The translations under genes and the position numbers were made by a program. This document shows positions 45,654 through 54,494 of a stretch of 64,000 nucleotides of DNA, one piece after another. Numbering within the stretch: position 1 is the first letter of the stretch; each line of letters begins with the position of its first letter. Below the pieces are notes generated by a model, which did not search any database, was not told the origin of the DNA, and saw only the letters and a program-made list of their open reading frames with translations. Location: positions 124,001-188,000 of the forward strand of contig NZ_JBNNUK010000001.1 in assembly GCF_050279675.1 (NCBI RefSeq). The letters run 5' to 3'. The stretch is from Viridibacillus sp050279675 (GTDB taxonomy: Bacteria > Bacillota > Bacilli > Bacillales_A > Planococcaceae).

Positions 45654-46646
45654 ATGAAAAAATGTATGCTGCTGCTTGTAGCATTATTCGCTTTAGTTGG
45701 TTGCCAATCAAATGAGTCAAAAGGAAATGATAATGACTCGAAAAACGCATTAAAAAAAGTAACCGTCGTTTTAGATTGGACGCCAAATACAAATCATACT
45801 GGTTTGTATGTAGCAAAAGAACAAGGTTTTTTTAAAGAGCAAGGCTTGGATGTAGAGATCATTCAACCAGGTGAAACTGGAGCAGATCAACTAGTAGCTT
45901 CAGGAAAAGCCGAATTTGGTATCACAGCGCAAGAATCAATTACGCAAGCAAGAGTTCAAGGAGTCCCACTCGTGTCAATTGCAGCTATTATTCAACACAA
46001 TACATCGGGCTTTGCATCCCCATTAGACAAAAATATTAAATCACCAAAAGATTTCGAAGGTAAAACATATGGAGGATGGGGTTCACCAATCGAAAAAGCT
46101 GTGCTTGATTCTCTTATGAAAATTGAAAACGCAGATAGTAAGAAGCTAGACATTATCAATGCAGGAGATGCAGACTTCTTTACAATGGTCAAAAAAGATG
46201 TAGATTTTGCATGGATTTACTATGCATGGACAGGTGTCGAAGCAGAACTGCGAGGAGAAAAGATAAATATGCTTTATTTAACAGACTATAGCGACAAGCT
46301 AGATTACTATACTCCAGTTCTTACAACAAATGAAAAAATGATCCAAAGAAATCCCGAAACAGTGAAAGCATTTACTAAAGCGACTTCACAAGGATATGAA
46401 TTTGCTATAAAAGACCCAGAAGCGGCTGCAGATATCTTACTAAAAGCTGCCCCAGAATTAGATGCAGAGTTAGTTAAGAAAAGCCAACAATGGCTAGCTG
46501 ACAAATATCAAGATGATGCAAAACAATGGGGAGAGCAGAAGCTTGAAGTTTGGAAAAACTATGCAAATTGGATGAGTGAAAATAACATATTAGAGGGTAA
46601 ATTCAATCCTGAAAATGCGTTCACAAACGAATTTTTACCACAATAA
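45654..46646 (+). CDS. thiY: Thiamine-precursor (HMP-type) binding lipoprotein ThiY
   Basis: 330-aa lipoprotein; ATG at 45654 follows GGAGG, and the in-frame ATG at 45639 overlaps the site. Lipobox ALVGC with Cys near residue 17. NMT1/THI5-like fold: VTVVLDWTPNTNHTGLYVAK, then GETGADQLVASGKAEFGIT. The family binds hydroxymethylpyrimidine or formylaminopyrimidine precursors of thiamine for uptake. First gene of a TPP-riboswitch-controlled operon with a thiamine-binding protein, permease, ATPase and a TatD-like hydrolase. Confidence 0.93.
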   Translation: MKKCMLLLVALFALVGCQSNESKGNDNDSKNALKKVTVVLDWTPNTNHTGLYVAKEQGFFKEQGLDVEIIQPGETGADQLVASGKAEFGITAQESITQARVQGVPLVSIAAIIQHNTSGFASPLDKNIKSPKDFEGKTYGGWGSPIEKAVLDSLMKIENADSKKLDIINAGDADFFTMVKKDVDFAWIYYAWTGVEAELRGEKINMLYLTDYSDKLDYYTPVLTTNEKMIQRNPETVKAFTKATSQGYEFAIKDPEAAADILLKAAPELDAELVKKSQQWLADKYQDDAKQWGEQKLEVWKNYANWMSENNILEGKFNPENAFTNEFLPQ

Positions 46647-46659
46647 GGAGGAGAAAGAA

Positions 46660-46953
46660 ATGGCAAATTCATTAATCAGTGTACAAATTATTCCAAAAAC
46701 AAAAACTTACGAGGATGTTATACCTTTTGTAGATGCAGCTATCAAAATTATCGACGATGCTGGTGTGAACTATGAAGTGCATCCACTTGAAACAACAATG
46801 GAAGGTGAACTTTCTGAACTACTAGAAATTATCAAAAAAATGAATGAAAAGATGATTGAACTAGGTAGTGTAAACGTCATTACTCAAGTGAAGATGCTTT
46901 ATCAACCAACAGGTATCACACTTGGTACATTAACGGAGAAATACAGAAAATGA
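46660..46953 (+). CDS. Thiamine-binding protein (MTH1187/YkoF-related)
   Basis: 97-aa ferredoxin-like protein of the thiamine-binding (former DUF77) family; ATG follows AAGGAGGAG. Motifs SLISVQIIPKTKTYEDVIPF and NYEVHPLETTMEGEL are typical. Its stop overlaps the permease start (ATGA). It presumably binds thiamine or the pyrimidine precursor in the cytosol during import or salvage. Confidence 0.88.
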   Translation: MANSLISVQIIPKTKTYEDVIPFVDAAIKIIDDAGVNYEVHPLETTMEGELSELLEIIKKMNEKMIELGSVNVITQVKMLYQPTGITLGTLTEKYRK

Positions 46954-47702
46954 AATGGATACGTGAAAAAGGAGGAGCGATTTTTCTGCTCCTTTTCATT
47001 TTATGTTGTTGGGAATTGATTGTTCGCTTAAAAGAAGTTCCGGGTTGGTTGTTACCGGCTCCTACAGCCATATTTTCAGAGGCAATCAAAGCGATTCCTA
47101 CTTTTTCAACCGATATTTTATCAACAACTCAGTTGGCAGTATTAGGACTTACAATTGGAAGCCTCGTAGGATTTATCATAGCGGTCTCCCTACATATGAT
47201 GCCGAAAGTGCAGAAACTTGTTTATCCGTTACTTATTCTATCGCAAAATATTCCAATCATTGTTTTAGCACCTCTTCTAATTATTTGGTTCGGTTTTGGC
47301 TTATTTCCCAAACTGATCATTATAAGTTTAGTCTGCTTTTTCCCAATTGTTGTAGCAGCATTAGATGGCTTTAAAAATACCGCGCCAGAGCTCAAATACT
47401 ATATGGAAATGGCGGGGGCATCAAAAAGCCAGTTATTTTGGAAACTCGAATTGCCACATTCACTTCCGTCCTTGTTTTCGGGATTGAAAATCTCTGCGAC
47501 TTATAGTGTCATGGGGGCAGTTATTTCTGAATGGTTAGGTGCGAAAAAAGGGATTGGCGTATACATGACTTTATCTCAGTCCTCGTTCCGTACAGATCGT
47601 GTGTTTGTTGCTATCTTCACCATCATGCTATTAAGTGTCATCGTATTTAGCTTGTTACGTGTGGTTGAAAGAATAGTAATTAAAGGCAAACTGGAGAGGT
47701 GA
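46950..47702 (+). CDS. thiX: Thiamine-precursor ABC transporter permease ThiX
   Basis: 250-aa inner-membrane permease of the BPD_transp_1/SsuC type with about six membrane segments and the EAA loop ELKYYMEMAGASKSQLFWK. It overlaps the preceding gene by four bases (ATGA) and is tightly followed by the ATPase gene. Partner of ThiY and ThiZ. Confidence 0.92.
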   Translation: MKWIREKGGAIFLLLFILCCWELIVRLKEVPGWLLPAPTAIFSEAIKAIPTFSTDILSTTQLAVLGLTIGSLVGFIIAVSLHMMPKVQKLVYPLLILSQNIPIIVLAPLLIIWFGFGLFPKLIIISLVCFFPIVVAALDGFKNTAPELKYYMEMAGASKSQLFWKLELPHSLPSLFSGLKISATYSVMGAVISEWLGAKKGIGVYMTLSQSSFRTDRVFVAIFTIMLLSVIVFSLLRVVERIVIKGKLER

Positions 47703-47707
47703 GTACA

Positions 47708-48454
47708 ATGTTACTTAAAATGGATCATATCGAAAAGTCTTTTGGTACAACACAGGTTCTACATGACATTTCTATACATGTAGAAGAAGGAGAATTTGTT
47801 GCATTACTCGGACCTTCAGGGAGTGGCAAGAGTACAATTTTTAATCTAATAGGTGGAATGGCTACACCAGATGAAGGAACTATTTCTTTGAATGACAAAA
47901 CCATTCATGGACAAAAAGGCTTAATCGGCTATATGCCTCAGCAACCGTCACTTTTCCCATGGAGAACCGTCATTGAAAATGTAGTACTTATGCAAGAATT
48001 ATCAGGTAAACCAAATTATGAAGAAGCTAGTGAATGGCTAGAAAAAGTAGGATTACGAGATTTTAAAAAATCCTACCCAATTGAATTATCAGGTGGTATG
48101 AAGCAACGCGTAGCCTTTATAAGAGCGTTACTCAGTAACCAAAATATATTATGCCTAGATGAGCCATTTTCAGCGTTAGACGAATTTACAAGAATTGAAA
48201 TGCAAAAATGGCTTTTATCTGTTTGGGAAGAAAATCGAAAATCAATACTATTTGTCACTCATAGTATTGAAGAAGCAATCTTTTTAGCAGATCGAATTTA
48301 TATACTAACGAAGCGCCCAGCTACTATAAAAGAAGAGATAAAAGTACCCTTTGCAAGACCGAGAGAGGAAAGTCTCTTAAATACAAATGAATTCTTTCAG
48401 CTCAAACAAAAACTGTTTAATCTGTTGAAGGATGAAATTGGGGTAGGTGAGTGA
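47708..48454 (+). CDS. thiZ: Thiamine-precursor ABC transporter ATPase ThiZ
   Basis: 248-aa ATPase with Walker A GPSGSGKST, Q-loop MPQQPSLFPW, signature LSGGMKQRVAF, Walker B ILCLDEPFSALD and H-loop VTHSIEEA. ATG at 47708 follows GAGAGGTGA; the in-frame GTG at 47699 overlaps that site. It energises import through ThiX. Confidence 0.93.
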   Translation: MLLKMDHIEKSFGTTQVLHDISIHVEEGEFVALLGPSGSGKSTIFNLIGGMATPDEGTISLNDKTIHGQKGLIGYMPQQPSLFPWRTVIENVVLMQELSGKPNYEEASEWLEKVGLRDFKKSYPIELSGGMKQRVAFIRALLSNQNILCLDEPFSALDEFTRIEMQKWLLSVWEENRKSILFVTHSIEEAIFLADRIYILTKRPATIKEEIKVPFARPREESLLNTNEFFQLKQKLFNLLKDEIGVGE

Positions 48455-48459
48455 AGTTG

Positions 48460-49248
48460 ATGATAGATGCTCATATCCACTTTAATCAATACAATGAAGA
48501 GCAACAAAAGATGATTTTAAAAGAAATGGCTCAATTTAATGTGACACATCTAATCGCAGTATCTACTCACTTAGCATCAAGTAAGGTCAATTTAAAATTA
48601 GCTCAAAATGATAAGCGCATCCTACCTGCATTTGGCTTTCATCCAGAACAGGAAATCTTAGAGGAAAGTGAGCAAGCTCAATTGTTTGAATGGATAAGAG
48701 CGCATCAGAGTGAGATGGTTGCAATTGGTGAAGTGGGGCTCCCTTATTATTTAAAGCAAGAAAAAGAGCTCCAATATCACCCCTATATCGATTTACTTGA
48801 AAAGTTCATCGCACTTGCAGCTGAAGTGGATAAGCCTATAATTTTGCATGCTGTTTATGAAGATGCGCACATAGTTTGTGATTTATTAGAAAAATATAAT
48901 GTAGCTGCTGCACATTTTCATTGGTTTAAAGGAGATATACAAGTAGTTAAACGGATGATTGCAAATGGATATTTCATCTCCATAACTCCTGATGTATTGT
49001 ATGAAAAAGAAATTCAGCAGCTCGTAAAGCAATATCCATTAGAGCAAATGATGGTAGAAACAGATGGGCCATGGCCGTTTAAAGGGACTTTCTCTGGTAA
49101 GATGACACATCCAATCATGATCAGAGCATCTATTGAGAAAATTGCTTCGATTAAACAGCTGTCATATGAAGAAGTTTCTACTAAGCTATATGAAAATACA
49201 CAAAAATTTTATCGGTTGAAGTATTCAAGTCCATCTCTAAAAGTTTGA
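48460..49248 (+). CDS. TatD-family metal-dependent hydrolase
   Basis: 262-aa TIM-barrel hydrolase. Metal-binding motifs DAHIHFN, GEVGLPYY, ILHAVYED, HFHWFKG and ETDGPWPF. ATG at 48460 follows AGGTGAG, while an in-frame GTG at 48451 overlaps it and the ThiZ stop. Placement as the last gene of the TPP-regulated operon suggests a role in hydrolysing an imported thiamine breakdown product, although generic TatD enzymes are DNases; function is inferred from context only. Confidence 0.87.
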   Translation: MIDAHIHFNQYNEEQQKMILKEMAQFNVTHLIAVSTHLASSKVNLKLAQNDKRILPAFGFHPEQEILEESEQAQLFEWIRAHQSEMVAIGEVGLPYYLKQEKELQYHPYIDLLEKFIALAAEVDKPIILHAVYEDAHIVCDLLEKYNVAAAHFHWFKGDIQVVKRMIANGYFISITPDVLYEKEIQQLVKQYPLEQMMVETDGPWPFKGTFSGKMTHPIMIRASIEKIASIKQLSYEEVSTKLYENTQKFYRLKYSSPSLKV

Positions 49249-49263
49249 CATAATATAGATGGT

Positions 49264-49296
49264 ATCCTCTTTGTCTTTAGGCAAAGGGGATTTTTT
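49264..49296 (+). terminator. Terminator of the thiamine operon
   Basis: ATCCTCTTTG / CAAAGGGGAT stem with TTTTTT. Confidence 0.85.
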
Positions 49297-49334
49297 GATA
49301 TTGAGATTAATATGAAAATCAGCAACAAATTCCA

Positions 49335-49366
49335 CAAAAAAAGCCAGAGATTTTTAAATCTCTGGC
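49335..49366 (-). terminator. Terminator of the MFS gene
   Basis: GCCAGAGATTT / AAATCTCTGGC stem with a TTTTTTT tail on the minus strand. Confidence 0.85.
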
Positions 49367-49372
49367 AGAATC

Positions 49373-50509
49373 TCAAGCTAAAGCAGTTTTCCGATCAAAT
49401 AATGTCACACAAGCAAAGCACAGTAATAGGATTCCTGTAAAAATAAAGCTGCCTGTGATTCCAAGTGACAACCAACCTAAAAGCGAAGAGCCCACAACTA
49501 CTCCAAATGAGAAGAACGCATAGAAGTAACCATAAGCCTTGCCTCGAACCTCAACAGTTGTCGAATCAATCAGTAACGAATTTAATGAAGGGAATAAGAA
49601 GGCGAACCCAAAGCCATAACAAGCCATTGCAATATAAAGTAATGTACTTGAATCTGCCTGGCTAATTAATAGTTGGCTTAGCCCCATCAAGCTAATACCA
49701 AGTGCTAATGTTTTAATCGGCTTGACTCTATCGAAAATTCTATTAGTCGGTAATAAGAATACAAGAACAGCAACAATGCCAAATGTACTCATTAAAGTTC
49801 CGCTCACACGAGAATCAAAACCTAATTCTTGTACCTTTAAAGGTAATAAATAAGCAATGGCTCCTTGAGAAAACATAAGGAAAAATGCGCCTATAAAGGC
49901 TTTTAGTGTGCCTGCATTTCTGAAAAAAGCTCGAATTGGAACTTGGACACTAGTAGATGAATCTTTTTTTATTTGAGATGCTTTTAAGATAAAGATGGCT
50001 GAAAAAGCGAGTACTAGCATGCAGACAGCTGTAATGTTAAAAACAAATGGTACACTTGTCCGACTAGCTAAAATACCACTAAATGCAGGGCCAGTAATGG
50101 CAGCAATACCTACAAATGCACCTGATATGGCACTACTCTTACCACGTTTTTCTTGTTCAGTTTCATTTGCTAAAAAAGTAAATGCTGCTGGAACGATTAA
50201 ACCTGCTACTAAACCGTGGATAAAGCGAACAACTAAGAGCATGATCGGGGCATCAGCGAACATATAAAGCAACAAAGCTAGACCAGTAGTGAATAATCCC
50301 GCTATCAAGACTTTATATGGACCTCTACGATCCGTTAAAAACCCTGAAATGATGTTACCAAATGTATTAGACAATGAATACATACCTACCGCCAAGCCTG
50401 TTATAAAGGCCGAAGCTCCAAGCGATTCAGCAAATGTACTCATGACTGGTAGTTGTGTAAACAAATCGAAGAACGAAAAGAAAACAATGACATATATGAA
50501 TTTTTTCAT
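49373..50509 (-). CDS. Major facilitator superfamily transporter
   Basis: 378-aa membrane protein with about 12 hydrophobic segments. ATG at 50509 follows GGAGAGG on the minus strand. The MFS A-like motif is SGFLTDRRGPYKVLIAGL in loop 2-3. A short cytoplasmic linker (about residue 190) carries KASQIKKDSS. It resembles drug/proton antiporters of the YfmO/YdhP-like group but the substrate cannot be named. Confidence 0.85.
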   Translation of the reverse strand: MKKFIYVIVFFSFFDLFTQLPVMSTFAESLGASAFITGLAVGMYSLSNTFGNIISGFLTDRRGPYKVLIAGLFTTGLALLLYMFADAPIMLLVVRFIHGLVAGLIVPAAFTFLANETEQEKRGKSSAISGAFVGIAAITGPAFSGILASRTSVPFVFNITAVCMLVLAFSAIFILKASQIKKDSSTSVQVPIRAFFRNAGTLKAFIGAFFLMFSQGAIAYLLPLKVQELGFDSRVSGTLMSTFGIVAVLVFLLPTNRIFDRVKPIKTLALGISLMGLSQLLISQADSSTLLYIAMACYGFGFAFLFPSLNSLLIDSTTVEVRGKAYGYFYAFFSFGVVVGSSLLGWLSLGITGSFIFTGILLLCFACVTLFDRKTALA

Positions 50510-50717
50510 GTAAAACCTCTCCAACAATTAAATTATTTATATATTATAGCCTATCAATGCCAATCACCCAAATTTTCTTGAGTTTAGCGAATATGCAAAA
50601 GGGAAAAAAAGTAATTAAATAATCCTTATACATGCTATAATAGATTGTAAAAAAGAACTATTTTTAATAATTAATAGCAATTCAAACTAACTATCAAGAA
50701 AAACTAGAGGTGTTACT

Positions 50718-51854
50718 ATGGGATTAATACGTGCCAATTCTACAAAGCAAAAAAATACCGTAGAAGCAGTCAGAGAAGTTACAAGTAAACTACATACCGA
50801 ACCTTCATTACTATTATTTTTTACAAGCACTACACATCCATTTCAAGAAGTAACAGCACTATTTAATGCACAATATCCAAATAGTGAAGTTGTCGGATTA
50901 ACGACGACAGGCGAAATTGGACCATCTGGCTTCTTAGAAAATGGTCTCGTAGCAATGAGCTTTGCGAAAAGTATTGGACAATTAAGCACGGTTTTGATGA
51001 ACGATATTTCGAAATACCCTGTATTCTCTCGTAATGATCTAATTTCCGCAGCAAAACATATAGGTATTAATTTTAACAGCCAAGCGCTTGAAAAAGAAGG
51101 GGTGGCATTAGTATTTCCGAATGGATTAATTGCTGCAGAAGAAAAGATGTTATCAATCGTCAATTCAATATTCCCACATGAGGGTTTCCCTGTTTTTGGT
51201 GCAACTGCTGGAGATGATGCAAAATTCATTGAAACCTTCGTGAGCTTAAACGGAGAAGTATCAAGTAAAGGTGGCGTAGTCATCTTTATGAAACCGACTG
51301 TAGATTTTGTCATGCTAAAAGAGAATATTTTTACTAGTACAGGGAAATCAATGAAAATTACAAAAGCTGATACTGAGCAACGTATTGTCTATGAATTAGA
51401 TGGAAAAAAGGCAACGACAATCTATGCAAATCGATTAGGTGTAAAAGAAAATGAACTAGATCAATATTTTATGACAAACCCAATCGGTAGAAGATTTAAC
51501 AATGAAATTTTTATCGCATCCCCATTCCAAATACTACCGAATGGAGCAATCCAATTTTATTGCCAAGTTTTCCAAGATTCAATTGTAGAGATTTTAGAAC
51601 CAAAAAACCCAGTTGAAACTTTACAACAAACATTACATACTTTCAAGTCCGAGTTTACTGAGTTAGAGGGTGTATTAGCCTTTAACTGCATTCTAAGAAA
51701 ACTACAATTTCAAAGTCAGGGTCTATTCCCCGAATTAAATCGAGAACTTGAGAAATTACCTAACTTAGGTGGGTTCTGCAGTTATGGAGAACAATTTAAC
51801 AAATCGCTTGTTAATCAAACACTAGTACTTTTAGGTTTAGGGAAGAAAAGATAG
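50718..51854 (+). CDS. FIST-domain sensory protein
   Basis: 378-aa cytosolic protein. ATG at 50718 follows AGAGGTG. N-terminal FIST domain (about 20-215: FTSTTHPFQEVTALFN, EVVGLTTTGEIG, FPVFGATAGDD) and C-terminal FIST_C domain (about 220-365: GKKATTIYANRLGVKENEL, ending FCSYGEQF). FIST proteins are predicted to sense small molecules such as amino acids. It is directly followed (11-bp gap) by a soluble methyl-accepting protein, so the pair probably forms a sensor/transducer unit feeding the chemotaxis pathway. Confidence 0.88.
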   Translation: MGLIRANSTKQKNTVEAVREVTSKLHTEPSLLLFFTSTTHPFQEVTALFNAQYPNSEVVGLTTTGEIGPSGFLENGLVAMSFAKSIGQLSTVLMNDISKYPVFSRNDLISAAKHIGINFNSQALEKEGVALVFPNGLIAAEEKMLSIVNSIFPHEGFPVFGATAGDDAKFIETFVSLNGEVSSKGGVVIFMKPTVDFVMLKENIFTSTGKSMKITKADTEQRIVYELDGKKATTIYANRLGVKENELDQYFMTNPIGRRFNNEIFIASPFQILPNGAIQFYCQVFQDSIVEILEPKNPVETLQQTLHTFKSEFTELEGVLAFNCILRKLQFQSQGLFPELNRELEKLPNLGGFCSYGEQFNKSLVNQTLVLLGLGKKR

Positions 51855-51865
51855 GAGAGGTGAGC

Positions 51866-52849
51866 ATGCTTAAAAGCTTTTTCAAACAAAAAGAAAATTA
51901 TTCGGACAATCTAATAGAAGAAATCAACTCTTTGACACTCAAAGAAAAAGAATCAATGATTGATGGGTTGCTTGATTTAGTCGCATTATTAAAATCATCT
52001 AATGAAAAAAACGCGAAAGGCGACAGCGTATTTATCGAGCGTATTACAGAAGTTAAAAGTACTGTAGAAGAGGGCAGAACATCTTTGATTACCTCAAGTG
52101 ATAATATCCAAAGAATCATTGATGAAGCGCAAAATATACATAGTATTACAGCTTCAGTGGAAGCACAAGGTGAGCAAAATATTCGACTAGTAAATGAAGG
52201 CAATGAAAATATGGACAAACTCGACTCTCAAATGGATTATGTCAAAGACGTATTTACTAATTTCGAAAAATCCATCGCCGAAGTACAGCAAGAAACAAAT
52301 GAAATTATAGCTATTACCAATATAATTGCGGGGATAGCAGACCAAACGAATTTACTGGCGTTAAACGCCTCAATTGAAGCGGCAAGAGCAGGGGAACATG
52401 GGAAAGGTTTTGCAGTGGTAGCTGCAGAAGTGCGTAAATTAGCCGAACAAAGTAAAAATGCATTAGTGAATGTGAATAAAAAAGTAAATGAAATTGTCGA
52501 TAAAGTCTCGGCACTATCATCAAATATCGTTGAAAAATCAAAAGAATTCGATCATACGCAAGAAATGACTCGTTTGACCAGTGAATTCTTCGAGAAAATA
52601 GCAACATCCGAAAAAGAGCTATTTACAAGTATGTCAGGTATTAAGCTAGCAACAGATAAAACAATGGCTGAAATAATCACATTCCGTCAGGAACTTAAAG
52701 AGATTGTCCATTTATCCGAACAATCAACAAAAAGAATTGATGAACTGTACATATTCTCACAAGATAAATTTTTCATTTCAACAGATATGACATCCTATAT
52801 TTCTCAAGTAAAATACTTAGTTGAAGCATTGAAGAACGACCAGCTTTAA
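51866..52849 (+). CDS. Soluble methyl-accepting chemotaxis protein
   Basis: 327-aa coiled-coil protein with no membrane segment. ATG at 51866 follows GGAGAGGTG; the GTG at 51860 lies in that site. The signalling hairpin tip is conserved: IAGIADQTNLLALNASIEAA near residues 155-174, then GKGFAVVAAEVRKLAEQS. It lacks its own ligand domain, so the upstream FIST protein is the probable sensor partner. Expected partners are CheA/CheW. Confidence 0.92.
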   Translation: MLKSFFKQKENYSDNLIEEINSLTLKEKESMIDGLLDLVALLKSSNEKNAKGDSVFIERITEVKSTVEEGRTSLITSSDNIQRIIDEAQNIHSITASVEAQGEQNIRLVNEGNENMDKLDSQMDYVKDVFTNFEKSIAEVQQETNEIIAITNIIAGIADQTNLLALNASIEAARAGEHGKGFAVVAAEVRKLAEQSKNALVNVNKKVNEIVDKVSALSSNIVEKSKEFDHTQEMTRLTSEFFEKIATSEKELFTSMSGIKLATDKTMAEIITFRQELKEIVHLSEQSTKRIDELYIFSQDKFFISTDMTSYISQVKYLVEALKNDQL

Positions 52850-52862
52850 TATAAATTCAAAA

Positions 52863-52895
52863 AACCCCCAATCAATATTAGCGTGATTGGGGGTT
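52863..52895. terminator. Bidirectional terminator between MCP and yflT
   Basis: AACCCCCAATCA / TGATTGGGGGTT perfect stem between convergent genes. Confidence 0.85.
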
Positions 52896-52908
52896 CTCTA
52901 CATATTCA

Positions 52909-53226
52909 TTAGTTTACTATAATGATTAATTTACCTTTATCTAGTTCCTCTTCAGCATTAGCAGCTTCTTCTTTTGTTAAGCCAGCTGCCTCCATCTTAT
53001 AGCGTAGTTCATCACCACGAGATGTGAATATATTCTTCATACTATTTAAGATTCCTAGTTCTTTAATTCCAACTTCAGCAGTATCTAGAACCTTATTGAT
53101 ATCATCAGATCTTTCTTTAAAGTGTGAGAATACATAGATATCATCACGTAAGTGACCTTGAAGCTCTAACTTTTTGATTTCTTCCAAAGCTTGTACGGAG
53201 TTTTCTACTGTTAATTTTAATGTCAT
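52909..53226 (-). CDS. yflT: General stress protein, YflT (GSP17M) family
   Basis: 105-aa cytosolic protein of the heat-induced/general stress YflT family: LTVENSVQALEEIKKLELQG, DIYVFSHFKERSDDIN, and the acidic EEAANAEEELDKGK C-terminus. ATG follows GGAGGGAT on the minus strand. A sigma-B type promoter lies upstream, consistent with a stress-regulon gene. Biochemical role unknown. Confidence 0.9.
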   Translation of the reverse strand: MTLKLTVENSVQALEEIKKLELQGHLRDDIYVFSHFKERSDDINKVLDTAEVGIKELGILNSMKNIFTSRGDELRYKMEAAGLTKEEAANAEEELDKGKLIIIVN

Positions 53227-53262
53227 TTGAATATCCCTCCGATTTTGTTTTACATATACTCT

Positions 53263-53288
53263 TTACCCTGAAGGAATAGTATCTAAAC
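53263..53288 (-). promoter_or_regulatory. Sigma-B promoter of yflT
   Basis: Minus strand GTTTAG (53283-53288), 14-bp spacer, GGGTAA (53263-53268), matching the sigma-B consensus GTTTAA-N12-15-GGGTAT at 10 of 12 positions. Confidence 0.75.
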
Positions 53289-53577
53289 AATAAGTAGGGA
53301 AAGACCAAGTGTTCAAACAATATAAGCGGTAAAATCCTATACTTGAAATGTGTCTTATAAATAGGATGTAAAACACTTTGGGGAAAGGAGATAAATTGTT
53401 TTAATGTTTTTGAAACCTTTTGTCCTTTCAAACGTATATAAAGTAGATCATGATAATTATCTGTGATGAGATGGGCTAACGCTTGTATATCAGTGTAAAT
53501 ATCCAGTAGTGCATGATACACTGTTCAGTGGGGTTAGCACCAAAGAAAAACTACCAAAATTGATGGAGGGTCATACA

Positions 53578-54039
53578 TTGAAAAAATTAGTAGCAGCTTT
53601 ATTTGCAGCCACTCTTGTATTCTCAAGTGTCGGAAGCTTTGTTTTCAACGACCAAGCAGCAACAGTTGAAGCAAAAGGGTATAAATCAGGTAAAAAAGGC
53701 TTCAATACGAACAAGAACTACAATACAAATAACAATAACCAACCAACAAATTCAAATATTCAAAAAGATAAACAAGATACAAAAACAAATAACGGAACAT
53801 CGGCTACAAAATCAGGCGGTGGCTTCATGAAGGGCGGCCTTATGAAAGGTCTTATGCTTGGTGGACTAGCAGGATTATTATTCGGTGGTCTATTTGGTAA
53901 CATGGGAGCACTTGGGTCTATTTTAGGATTTGCAGTAAATATCCTTGCGATTATTGTATTAATTGCAATAGTTCGTAAAGTATTTACTATGCTAAAAGCA
54001 AAAAAACGTAAAGAGGAAGCGAACCCATGGAACAGATAA
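53578..54039 (+). CDS. Exported/membrane glycine-rich protein of unknown function
   Basis: 153-aa protein. TTG at 53578 follows GGAGGG; the frame is open further upstream but that lacks a site. Signal peptide (MKKLVAALFAATLVFSSVGS), an Asn/Lys/Thr-rich hydrophilic region, a Gly/Met/Leu patch (GGFMKGGLMKGLMLGGLAGL) and a C-terminal membrane segment with a basic tail. The pattern recalls the N-terminal part of Tim44-like bacterial proteins, but the lipid-binding domain is missing. The end overlaps the next gene by 13 bp, so the two are coupled. Confidence 0.7.
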   Translation: MKKLVAALFAATLVFSSVGSFVFNDQAATVEAKGYKSGKKGFNTNKNYNTNNNNQPTNSNIQKDKQDTKTNNGTSATKSGGGFMKGGLMKGLMLGGLAGLLFGGLFGNMGALGSILGFAVNILAIIVLIAIVRKVFTMLKAKKRKEEANPWNR

Positions 54040-54317
54040 TTATTCCAGAACAAGATATCATCAATGCAATCTGTCTTTTCCAAGCTCGTAACAAAAACGT
54101 TATGCCAGAAGATGTTGAGGTTGAATTGGCATATGATGATGATGAAGGCTTTTCAGCAGAATCATTCATTAGAGGTCAAGTTGAAGCAGTTAGCGAAGCG
54201 GGTTTAATAGCGGCAGTTCGTTTATGGATTTCCGAATTCCTAAACCGCGATCCATTCGCTTCAGGAATTGAACTTGTATTAGATGATGAAGAAGGTATTA
54301 TGGCCGTAGTAAACTAA
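54027..54317 (+). CDS. yxcD: YxcD-like (DUF2653) protein
   Basis: 96-aa acidic cytosolic protein. Family pattern: EQIIIPEQDIINAICLFQAR, VEVELAYDDDEGFSAE, and a DDEEGIMAVV C-terminus. It overlaps the preceding membrane-protein gene, suggesting they work together. No biochemical function is known for the family. Confidence 0.85.
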   Translation: MEQIIIPEQDIINAICLFQARNKNVMPEDVEVELAYDDDEGFSAESFIRGQVEAVSEAGLIAAVRLWISEFLNRDPFASGIELVLDDEEGIMAVVN

Positions 54318-54333
54318 TAAAATATAAAACAAG

Positions 54334-54369
54334 GCATCACTGATATATAAAATCAGTGATGCTTTTTTT
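54334..54369 (+). terminator. Terminator of the yxcD operon
   Basis: GCATCACTGAT / ATCAGTGATGC perfect stem, TTTTTTT. Confidence 0.87.
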
Positions 54370-54494
54370 GTTATTTTAATAATAAAACATTAATACCAGC
54401 ATTTCACAAAAAAATAGGTTTAAATGTGGTAAAATAAGTATGTTACATGAAGTGGAAGAACTAAATACATATAAGTGAAGGAGCTTTAAAATCG

